Assembly: GCA_031835245.1 (NCBI GenBank)
Contig: JAVKOQ010000030.1
Coordinates: 261,501-325,500 of the forward strand
Direction: 5' to 3'
DNA length: 64,000 bases
Source of the DNA: Balamuthia mandrillaris
Lineage: Eukaryota > Discosea > Longamoebia > Balamuthiidae
This document shows, piece by piece, positions 56,103 to 64,000 of this stretch. The number at the start of each line of letters is the position of its first letter. Position 1 is the stretch's first letter. Made by a program: the position numbers and the translations under genes. The notes under the pieces were generated by a model. It searched no databases, was not told where the DNA came from, and was given only the letters and a program-made list of their open reading frames with translations.

Positions 56103-58984
56103 ATGCAGTACCCACGCTTCCCGCTTTCTTCCCTCGCTTCTGTGACCCTTCCTCGCTGCTTGGCGGCACCGCGCTCCACTTTTTCCATGACGTTGGAATT
56201 CCTCTCGTCTTCCAAAGGTAGATTCAGAAACAAAAAACAAACTAGAGACTGTTTCACTTACCCCAAAACCCAACACAATCAGCGTTAAGAGCAGTGGGCT
56301 GCGTCAACAACCAGCGACAGCAAACACCTTTTCCTCTTCAGAGGCAACGCCAGTTTTCTGCTTCTGCGAACTTTGATCAAAACGACAATAGCCCCGAGGT
56401 CAAAGGCTAGTATTTTTTGTTGTTTTATAGGATTCTCTTCAACATGGTGTTTTACACTCGCTCGCTCTAAATTATTCCAGCCAAAAAACCTTTCGAAGAA
56501 TGGTCTGCACAAGAGATTCAGTCATGGTTACAACAGGAAGGCTTCGCTCGCTTTGCTCATGCATTTGTGCACCTGAATGGCAAGGCCTTGTCTCATCTTA
56601 CCAAAGATGATTTACAAAAAGAATTTGGAAATTTGGATGGGAGTGCCCTTTACCACGCTATAAAGGGGTTGGAAATTTTCTCTGTGGAAAGCACCTTTGA
56701 GCTTATCGCCAAGAAGAATCCATCCCTAGACTTCAAGGGGGTGCGTTGATGAATTTTTTTGGCTTGTTACCATCCCTCTGACTTATTAATAGCCTCCCCA
56801 AGCGCCCGAAGATATCACCCTTGTAAAACTTGACTTCATGGGCAGAAGACATGAGGTGGAAGAACTCACTAAAGCATTTTGTGCAGACTTTCTGGGTTTT
56901 TATCTCAAATCGGCCCACAAGAAGGACAAAGTGCTAATCGCCATAACTGGCGGAAGGTAGCCTCTCCTTCCCTTATTACTGCACTGTGGTTGGATACAAA
57001 ATCAGTCCATCTCACCAAATCATTTTTTCGTTACCCACAGTGGAGTGGGCAAAACGCGGCTTTCTGTCACCATGCTCAACCTGGTTCGAGAGGAAGTCAC
57101 CCAAAACGCAAAGCTCTACCTCTCTCATCTTAACCAGCTACTCATGTCACGTACCACCCCTGTTAGCGCGCAAGAAGTGTACGAGGCACTGCTCTCAGGA
57201 TTTAAAGACGACAGCAAAGCCCATACGCTTTACATCGACTTCTCCAACGGTGACTATATTCCCGATTGGAACAACCCCAAGAGCATGGAGAAAGCTTTCT
57301 TCTTCTCGTTGCTGGCAAAAGCCTTTTTTCCACAAAGCAAAGTACGTTATATCCGGGCTTACCTGAATGGCGCTGAATTTGATCACTGCACCACGCTCCC
57401 TGCAGTAGTCTCAGCACTGCACCAGCGCTATGGCCACGGCACAGCCAAGAAAGATAGAGTGACGATCGTCATCAACATCGATGAGTTCCAGACGAAGATC
57501 ACCAATGAGGACATCAGGCTGCTCCACACAGACCCAGCAGGCAAAGACCGAATACTGATACGCCAGATTGCTGATTGCATCATGAGTGCATGCTTACAGT
57601 TGGCTGAGTCGAACTTCCATGTGGTTCCTGTCTTCTCCGGCACACTGTCGCTGGCCTATGTTGGAGTCTTTCCAGCCACACACTACACTCTGCACAACCT
57701 GAGCATTGGCCCATTGAGTCTGGAAGTCAGCCAAAAGATTGTGCGCTCTGCTCTAAATCGTGATGACATCCCCAACAGTCTGGTTGGAACGGTGGGTGGT
57801 GTGGCAAGGGGGTTACAATATCTGGTTGAAGCCATTCATTCCCAGCCCAACAAGACTTCTTGGAGCCACAGAGATGTTTTCCAGGCTACCGTCAAAGCAA
57901 TCAAAAACAAGTACGGCATCACCAACTTTGTTTTGTCAGCAAATGGTGTCAAAACCCTTGTTAGCCTCTGCTTGAGTGGAAAAGAGGTCAAGAAAGGGGA
58001 CCAAGTGGATGGTATCTCTCTTGGCATGCTTGAAAGAGATGGTGTGCTCTTCCTAAGGCCTTCCAATCCCCAAAACGACGACTTGTTCCAGGTGGTCATG
58101 CCCCTGGCATTTGCTGCTGCATTCAACGAGAGGCTGGAGCTGTTTGATCCCAACTTTGTCACCTACAAGCCTGTTGTTAAATCTTCGGTAAGGCCTTCTC
58201 CTTTCCCTCTCAAAAACAGATTTCTACTGCTCACCTGCATGTTATTAATGGTGACTCTTGCTAGGATCTGGAAATATTTGCAAGAGACTTTGAGGTCTTT
58301 GAAAACAACCTGTTGCTAGATCTGGGAATCAAAGAGACAACCTTTGGAGAGCGGTTCTCTGGTGCACTTATGAGTGATGAGCTAAAGCACAGACGCATAG
58401 TCCTCAGTCACATGACAGCTTACAACTCACTAGAAGAACAATTGCCCAAGGCAGGAACTGCTATTTCAGTAATGGAAAGAGGTGATCCTGTCAACTTACA
58501 CAAGGAAACTGTCAGCTTGTGGATAGGACGTAACTGCCAAATCAGTGACAACATCTACACCTTCCCTGCACAGGAAAACAACAAGACCTTTGTTTGTTTA
58601 AATGAGCTGAAGAGCACAATTGTTTGGCAGAAGGCAACAAGTGCAGGTGTGACACCAGGTGAAATACATAAGGAAAAAGAAGCTGCCAAGCAAGCCACAA
58701 GCTTCTTTCCTGCTGATCAGTTTGAGCTCTTTTTTCATTTCCTGTCCAATACTCGCTTGCCAACACCTATCATTACTTTAAAACAGGGAATCCTTGCTGA
58801 TAACCACACTATGATAGTACATAATGCTTTTTGTTATACTTATTTTTATCAGGTTTTAACTTATTTTCTTTTTTCTAAATAGACAACTAGAGAACAATTT
58901 CTTGCTCGCTTCTCACCAATGTTTGCTTCAATTGCACTAGGAGATAGTAATCATAACAATAACAATACACCTGTGTTTGATTAA
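56103..58984 (+). CDS. SAM domain plus P-loop ATPase Crinkler-type protein
   Basis: Exons: 56103-56217 (start ATG 56103, Ser/Leu/Arg leader), about 56283-56398, 56481-56740, 56793-56956, 57041-58187, 58265-58816, 58883-58984. All downstream joins are in phase; the join into 56481 is not settled. Residues from 56481 are a SAM domain (EEWSAQEIQSWLQQEGF... LSHLTKDDLQKEFG). The ATPase follows: Walker A GGSGVGKTR built across the 56956/57041 splice, Walker B VIVINIDEFQ, and a VVPVFSGTLSLAYVG strand. The C-terminal part contains VCLNELKST, possibly a nuclease-like E-x-K motif, but this is weak. Crinkler (CRN) proteins pair such ATPases with nuclease-like domains and occur as effectors or in genomic conflicts across eukaryotes. 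Its role in this organism is unknown. Confidence 0.7.
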
Positions 58985-59040
58985 TAATAAACTTGTCCCT
59001 TTTTAGATTTGTTTTTGGAATTTACTTTGATACAATGTAT

Positions 59041-59198
59041 TCACTTAGACTTGATAATTTGCTTTTGCTGTGTTGGGCTGGTGACTTTCTTTGGTGGATG
59101 TGAAACAAGGGTGTAGGTCTTGTTCTTGATGAGTGAGGTGATCTTGCTATGTGTGACCACTTTCCAATTTTGATCTTTGAGTGCTTCTTCTCAGAGGT
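59041..59198 (-). mobile_element. Ty1/copia reverse transcriptase fragment
   Basis: A 51-codon minus-strand frame reads EEALKDQNWKVV, then ITSLIKNKTYTLVSHP, matching the N-terminal edge of the copia-type RT (usual EAL.d..W..Am..E...L..N.TW.LV). It stops at 59041 and ends abruptly at the boundary of the LTR starting at 59199. Only this scrap remains. Confidence 0.65.
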
Positions 59199-59530
59199 TG
59201 TTGTAAAATAAGAACAGGAATGATAGTGAAGACAAAGTAAATACGAGACCTGAACTTAAATCCACTAAAAGTAAAGAGTACAAGTGATAGTAAAGTATCT
59301 TGTGTTTTGTTGTAAGTTGTCCTAAGCAGAAAAAGAAGAAGAAGCCAGGAGAGGCAGTATTTAAGTTAGAAGAAAGATACATAAAAGAGTAAAGCATAAA
59401 ACAGAGAAGACAGAGAAAAAGGAAACATCAAGAAAGGAGAAGGGAAGATGAGAGGTTTCCTCAGGTTGATGACAGGAAGGAGAAGTCAGCAGAAAGAAAA
59501 GAAGAGCTACTATGTTGGAGTTTTCCAACA
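59199..59530 (-). mobile_element. 3' LTR of chromodomain Ty3/gypsy copy 2
   Basis: On the minus strand it begins TGTTGGAAAACTCC at 59530 and ends in ACAACA near 59199, so has TG...CA ends. A purine tract AGAAAAGGGGG lies just upstream of the TG, the expected polypurine primer. The low-coordinate boundary is inferred from the TG...CA rule and the adjacent copia fragment. Confidence 0.7.
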
Positions 59531-59542
59531 TCACCCCCTTTT

Positions 59543-60099
59543 CTAATGAAGCTTCTTCCAGTAGGCATTGACAGGTTGAAGATCATCAAAGTTCACTGGA
59601 ATCCAGAGGTTGTACTTAGGAGAGTAGCCTTTCCATCTGACTTTGTATTCTTGGTGATTGGCAGGTCCACAGTGGTCTAGGACCTTGCTAACTTTGTAGG
59701 GCTTGGAAGAGTCGTCATCACCATTGTCAGACTGTTATACTACTCTCCCATAATACCTATCCCTATCTCTCCTTGTATATATATCTCTTTCTTTCATTCT
59801 ATTAAAGGTCTTTTTCCCTGCACACAACGAGTTGATATCCGTTGGGTTGTTCCCTCACCAGCCTTATAACACAGCCTCAGGAAAGGGATTGGATTCCACG
59901 TTGGAAAAATTACTCAGAAGGTTGACAGGGTGTCCAAAGGGAGTTGATTTATGCCTGGAGGTCAGCCTTTGATTGATCACAAATTGGGTAGCTGGAAGGA
60001 AGGTGGACCAGTGGCTTCAATCAGAAGAGACAAGCTTCATAAGGACGGACTTGGCAAGCTTGACATGGGCCTCAGCAGCACCATTGGCTCGCACAGGAG
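59543..60099 (-). pseudogene. Ty3/gypsy chromovirus copy 2: integrase and chromodomain remnant
   Basis: From 60099 downward the minus strand encodes an integrase piece with the catalytic-Glu motif RANGAAEAHVKLAK, an in-frame stop (near 60020) and a frame shift, ending near 59872. After a 139-base insertion (59733-59871) it resumes as a chromodomain: YKVSKVLDHCGPANH, EYKVRWKGYSP, NLWIPVNFDDLQPV, stopping at 59543 before the polypurine tract and LTR. RT, RNase H and most of integrase are missing; the break at about 60100 adjoins an A-rich repeat. Diverged from copy 1, so a different element of the same clade. Confidence 0.8.
59733..59871 (+). mobile_element. LTR-like 139-base unit, copy A
   Basis: Begins TGTTATACTACTCTCCC and ends CCTTATAACA, so the ends form a TGTTATA/TATAACA inverted pair with TG...CA termini, typical of copia-type LTRs. 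It contains TATATATAT. Its near-identical partner lies at 61681-61817 in the opposite orientation. Flanking CAGAC/CAGCC is a near-match 5-base duplication. It splits chromovirus copy 2 between integrase and chromodomain. Confidence 0.75.
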
Positions 60100-60330
60100 A
60101 AAATAATAGATTATATTAGACCAAAAAAGACCAGTTTAAGACCAAAAAAGACTAGATAAGACCAAAATAAACCACAGCAAATCAAAAAAGCTCAAAATTT
60201 GGACCTCAAAAAAAACCATAAAAAACTAAAAAAAACCAAACAAAACTAAAAAAAAACCAGATTTTTAATCGCTTAAAATAGATAGAAAAAAACCATTTTA
60301 AACCAAAAAAAACCAACTTCTTGTTTGCCC
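60100..60330. repeat. A-rich ACCAAAAAA repeat region
   Basis: Repeated ACCAAAAAAGACC / AAAAAACCA blocks, very low in G. It joins the truncated chromovirus copy 2 to the pyrimidine-rich minisatellite. Function not evident. Confidence 0.75.
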
Positions 60331-60409
60331 AAGTAGATAAAAAAATCCACAACAGACCATTATCATTCCAATGGTTCCAACGATTCCTGTTGTGCTTCCT
60401 TTGTTCAGT

Positions 60410-61003
60410 TCTCCATCTCATTCTTATTCTCATTCTTCATCTTGTTCTTGTTCTTGTTCTCCTTTTCCTTCTTGTTCTCCATCTCATTCTTATTCTCCAT
60501 TTTGTTCTCCTTCTCCTTCTTGTTCTCATTTTCCATCTTGTTCTCATTTTCCATCTGGTTCTCATTCTCATTCTCCATCTCCTTCTTCATCTCCTTCTCG
60601 TTCTTGTTCCTGAACTCATTCTTGTGTGTTCTCGTTCTCCACCTCATTCTCGTTCTTGTTCTCATTCTCATTCTTAATCTTGTTCTCCATCTCATTCTTG
60701 TTGTCATTCTCGTTCTTCATCTTGTTCTTATTCTTGTTCTTGTTTTCCATCTTGTTCTTGTTCTCATTCTCCATCTTGTTCTTATTCTTGTTCTTGTTCT
60801 CCATCTTGTCCTTGTTCTCATTCTCTATCTTGTTCTTATTCTCATTCTTGTTCTCCATCTTGTTCTTGTTCTTCATCTTGTTCTCATTCTCATTTTCATT
60901 CTCCATTTTGTTCTCATTTTCCATCTTGTTCTTGTTCTTGTTCTCGTCTCCATCTCATTTTTGTTCTTATTCTCATTCTTCATTTTGTTCTCATTCTCCA
61001 TCT
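60410..61003. repeat. Hexamer-based minisatellite (ATTCTC / TTGTTC / CCATCT)
   Basis: About 600 bases built from interspersed TTGTTC, TCATTC, TTCTCC and CATCTT units with no fixed higher-order period. All frames are open as a result, encoding Phe/Ser/Leu/Ile or Glu/Asn/Lys/Met repeats; none is considered a gene. It abuts the LTR at 61004. Confidence 0.85.
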
Positions 61004-61238
61004 TGTTGGTTGAATCCAACCTTAGGAAGGAAAGAGTCGGTGACAAGACAAGGAGTGTATTCAAGAGAATAGAGGAAGGACAACGAGAGTGAATCTCCGA
61101 TGTTGCTTCAAAGTACACTGAGAAAAAGGGGAAAAGGGAGAAAGGAAGGATGGGGGATACAAAAGAAAGGAGAGCTGAGGGTCTGGGACGGATCCAACAT
61201 GAGGAGTCTTGTGATAAGTGTTGGTGATTTTACCAACA
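61004..61238 (-). mobile_element. 3' LTR of chromodomain Ty3/gypsy copy 1
   Basis: On the minus strand it starts TGTTGGTAAAATCACC at 61238 and ends CAACCAACA at 61004, giving TGTTGGT/ACCAACA terminal inverted ends over 235 bases. A polypurine tract AAGAGGGGGAG at 61251-61241 directly precedes it. Confidence 0.85.
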
Positions 61239-61240
61239 TA

Positions 61241-61251
61241 CTCCCCCTCTT
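61241..61251 (-). other. Polypurine tract of chromovirus copy 1
   Basis: AAGAGGGGGAG on the minus strand, overlapping the pol stop codon and two bases from the LTR start. It is the expected plus-strand DNA primer for reverse transcription. Confidence 0.8.
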
Positions 61252-63735
61252 AAGAAGAAGTGGAAGGTGAAGAAGATTGTTTGAGGAGGTCCCAATAACG
61301 TTTGACAAGTTTGGGAGCATGAACATCTTTAGCAGGCATCCATTGGTTATCAGAATGTGGGTAGCCTTTCCAATGAACAAAGTATTCATGCTTATTGGCT
61401 GGGCCTTTGTGATCAAGGATTTCATCTATTTTGTACTCATCTGGCAGGAGTTCATTAGTAGTAGAGTCCTCTGGGGGGGCAACAAGCTTCAGCTGGCTGG
61501 GGCTGAATTTGTCTGGGAGGGTAACGCCGGTACTGTCCTGGAGGAGGTATGCACCACCACGATTGCGGCGGATGACTGTGTAGGGGCCAGAGTACTCAGG
61601 AAGAGACTTGGGAGACCTGGGAGGCTTGCGTAGCATGACTTTGGAACCAGTGGAAAATTCACGGAGTGGCTTAGAGGAAGTGTGATAAGGCCGGTGAGGG
61701 AACAACCTAACGGATACCAACTCGTTGTATGCAGAGAAAAGACCTTTAATAGAATGAAAGAAAGAAATATATATACAAGGAGAGATAGGGATAGGTATTA
61801 TGGGAGAGTGGTATAACAGAATCATGTTGAGCCTTGATGTTGGAGCTGTGCTTCTGAGTAGAAGATGCTGATGCCAGGTAGATGATATCATGCATTTGCT
61901 TGGCATTCTCCAAGAGGAGAGTTTCAGTAGGAAGCTGGGAGGAGGAAGAAGAATAGTCTTGCGGAGTGGTAGCTGGGTGACCAAAGAACAGTTGGAAAGG
62001 GGAAGACTTGTGACGACAGGTGACACATTGGTTGATTGCGTATTGGGCAGCAGGAAGAAAGGTGTGCCAGTGAGACCAATCACTGTTAATGAGCTTGTTA
62101 AGGGTGTTGCAGGCCAGCTTGACATGGCTTTCTGCAGCTCCGTTAGCTCGAGGATGATAGGCTGAGATGAACCGGTGCTCAAAGCCAGAGAGTGTCTTGA
62201 GAGCTTTGATGACCACATTGACGAATTCAGTGCCGTTGTCTGATTGAAGGATCTTAGGGAGACCGAAATCAGAGACGACTTGATAGAGGGTGCGGGCAAC
62301 ATCTTTAGCTGTCTTGGCGTGGACTGGGCGGAGGGAAGTGAACCAGGTAGCGATGTCTATGGTGATCAGAACGTAGTTGAAGCCTTTGGAAGAAGTGGGA
62401 AGTGGGCCAAACAGATCGATGGTGATGTGATTGAAGGGGTAAGTGGCATGGATGGTTTTGAGGGGATGAAAGCTGTGTTTGGTGACGTTGTGCTTAAGGC
62501 AGTTATTGCACTGTAGGCAAGTGCAGGAACAGTCAGCATGAAGAGTTGGCCAGTAATAGCCTTTGTTCCAGATCTTGACAAACAAGGTTTCTGCTCTGTG
62601 ATGTCCTTCTGTGTGGAACAGCTGTAGGAGGTGTTTCCGTTCAGAGGTGGAAGGGAGTTGTTTGCTGAGTCTGCCCTTGATGTGTCTGTTAAGAGCAGAT
62701 TTGGCTGTGAATGGGGAGTTGTCAACTAAGGTGAGAGCCTTGAGGTCGCAGGGTTTGCATTGAGCCAAGCGAGGGGCGTCAAGAGGGATGGAGAGAGGTG
62801 CAAGACCACCGTTGTCCCAGAAGGAGCGAGGGTACAGCTGAGAGAGACAGTCCTCAAGGATCATGTGAACGCCAGGGTGGTGGACGATCTTGAAGTTGTA
62901 CTCTGAGATGAGGAGAGCCCAATAGTTGAGGGTGTAGTTCTTACTGTTAGAAATGAAGAGGTAGGACAAAGCCTTGTGATCAGAAAAGATCGTGAACTTG
63001 TTGCTGTAGAGCCAATCACTGAAGGAGCGGACGGCAAAGAGGATGACGAGCATCTCTTGTTTGGTGGCAGGATAGTTGTGTTGGGCAGGGTTGAGAGCCT
63101 TGCTCATGAACATGATGTGCTGGTGCTTGTTGTTGGGTCCGACCTGGTAAAGGACAGCGTCAACACTGAATTGGGAGGCATTGGTGCCAACCAAAAGAGG
63201 TAAGGATGGTTTATAGAGTGAGAGCACAGGTGGGTTGGATAAAATGTGCTTGAGGGCATCAAAGGCGTCCTGGCAGTCTTGGTTCCAATGGGAACAGACA
63301 TCCTTGATGTACCAGAGGGCATCAAGGGGCCGAACAAGTTGGGTGAACATGGGAATGAAGTCATGAAGGTAGCCTGCAAAGCCAAGGAAGGATTGCATTT
63401 GCTTGCTGGTGGAAGGTACTTTGAGAAGTGCGAAGGTGGAGAGCTTGTGTTGGTTGGGAAGGATGTTGCTGCAGTTGATGATAAAACCGAGGATACAGAG
63501 GCATTTGTACCCAAACTGACACTTCTCTCAACAGATACAGAGTCCTGCAGCAGTGAGAGTGAGGATAACACGGATAAGATGCTCAATATGTTCTTCCACA
63601 CTTTGGGAAATGACAGCAAGATCATCAATGTAATGGGAAGTGAACTTGGCAATAGCAGCAGTGACAACATCCATGAGGTGCTGGAAGTGCTGTGCAACAA
63701 TCTTGATGCCAAAAATGGTGGTTAGGGGACCATTA
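61250..63735 (-). pseudogene. Ty3/gypsy chromovirus copy 1: RT, RNase H, integrase, chromodomain
   Basis: Minus-strand pol remnant. RT palm starts near 63735 (PLTTIFGIKIV, HFQHLMD) and carries the YIDDLAVIS catalytic motif; an in-frame TGA follows near 63530 (before EKCQFGYKCL). RT continues through QSFLGFAGYLHDF, then RNase H (PLLVGTNASQFSVDAVLYQ; FTIFSDHKAL). Integrase has its zinc-binding segment and the D-D-E residues: TIDLFGPLP, LQSDNGTEF and HPRANGAAE. A 137-base insertion (61681-61817) then breaks the frame; beyond it the GPY/F-type segment (LPEYSGPYTVIRR) and a chromodomain (YKIDEILDHKGPANKHEYFV; HWKGYPHSDNQWMP) finish at the stop at 61250. The chromodomain would target integration to marked chromatin. 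The internal stop and insertion make it defective. No 5' LTR, gag or protease is in the window. Confidence 0.88.
61681..61817 (-). mobile_element. LTR-like unit, copy B, inserted in integrase
   Basis: On the minus strand it reads TGTTATACCACTCTCCC to CCTTATCACA, nearly identical to 59733-59871 on the plus strand. It lies between integrase codons ending KAQHDS and the following SKPLREFSTGSKV, introduces a stop at 61746 and shifts frame. No clear target duplication is seen, so boundaries are good to a few bases. Confidence 0.75.
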
Positions 63736-64000
63736 CCATTTTTGGTAAGAGCCTTTCTAGATCACATTTAAAGTTACGATCTTGAACAAAGTATCCTTTT
63801 GAAGGGGAAAAGCTGTAGATAATGGGATTGTCAACCATTTTGCATGTGAATACAATGTGATGGAGCATTTGAAGCTGCAAAAGGCTGCGCCAACTGCACC
63901 GTTTTGGCGCAGCAGTGCCAATCAAATCTAGGACTTTGTGAATTGTTGGCAGAAACAGCAGCCGTTATGGAAAAATGTGATAGGATAGCAATTATTATGA
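63736..64000. other. Right-edge sequence, not recognised
   Basis: Upstream of the RT remnant on its strand the expected RT fingers and protease are not readable; the frames contain stops and no familiar motif. Similarity to the element therefore seems to end near 63735, either by 5' truncation or by another insertion whose far side is outside the window. Confidence 0.35.

Noticed and set aside
60410-61003. CRISPR-like array
   Set aside because: No constant repeat with unique spacers; units are 6 bases and interleaved, in a eukaryotic genome.
60405-61092. Long frames on both strands (Phe/Ser/Leu and Glu/Asn/Lys)
   Set aside because: All frames are open because the hexamer minisatellite lacks stop codons; no signal of a real protein.
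63104-63712. 202-codon minus-strand frame beginning MASRLLHSTS
   Set aside because: Frame-shifted shadow of the reverse transcriptase; the true frame contains YIDD and LGFAGYL.

Overview
This window is nuclear DNA of a free-living unicellular eukaryote. Genes are split by short GT-AG introns, proteins carry long Ser/Gln/Glu/Pro runs, and the gene set (BEACH scaffold, augmin subunit, PH-RhoGAP, ankyrin-TKL kinase, Crinkler-type ATPases) fits a protist. Intron style and content make an amoebozoan (Acanthamoeba/Balamuthia-like) my best guess. That is an inference; no rRNA or organelle marker is present.

Layout. 1-12.6 kb (-): a giant BEACH-family scaffold gene, cut by the left edge just before its PH-BEACH module. 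13.9-15.7 kb (-): a single-exon protein with an RNase III-like domain. 16.4-17.0 kb (-): a BTB protein. 17.4-25.7 kb (-): a protein with five PH domains and a RhoGAP domain, whose third PH domain is split by a 3.7 kb Mutator-like (MULE) transposon with transposase, SWIM zinc finger and terminal inverted repeats. 26.3-28.2 kb: a doubtful small gene (-) and a two-TM coiled-coil protein (+). 28.5-29.9 kb (-): a PB1 + three-PAS protein. 30.5-35.3 kb (+): augmin subunit HAUS6. 35.6-38.6 kb (+): an NT-C2, coiled-coil, tail-anchored protein. 39.0-41.0 kb (-): an Arc1p/AIMP1-like tRNA-binding cofactor. 41.3-41.7 kb (-): a small orphan. 42.7-48.4 kb (+): an ankyrin + TKL kinase. 48.7-50.4 kb (+): an F-box/WD40 protein ending in a CaaX box.

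The right 13.5 kb is accessory. It holds a decayed Fanzor (eukaryotic TnpB-like nuclease) fragment at 50.5-51.0 kb, a decayed Crinkler-type ATPase at 51.1-52.6 kb, an unresolved stretch at 52.6-56.1 kb, an apparently intact SAM + P-loop Crinkler-type gene at 56.1-59.0 kb, and a nested retroelement graveyard at 59.0-63.8 kb. The graveyard has a Ty1/copia RT scrap, two chromodomain Ty3/gypsy copies with LTRs and polypurine tracts, and a roughly 138 bp LTR-like unit present twice in opposite orientation, one copy breaking an integrase.

The left 50 kb is mostly housekeeping: vesicle/autophagy scaffolding, Rho signalling, spindle nucleation, membrane tethering, translation, kinase signalling and ubiquitin ligation. 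A genome-style signature is that introns and 3' regions carry (CT)n tracts on the sense strand in every gene checked, so tract orientation reports gene strand.
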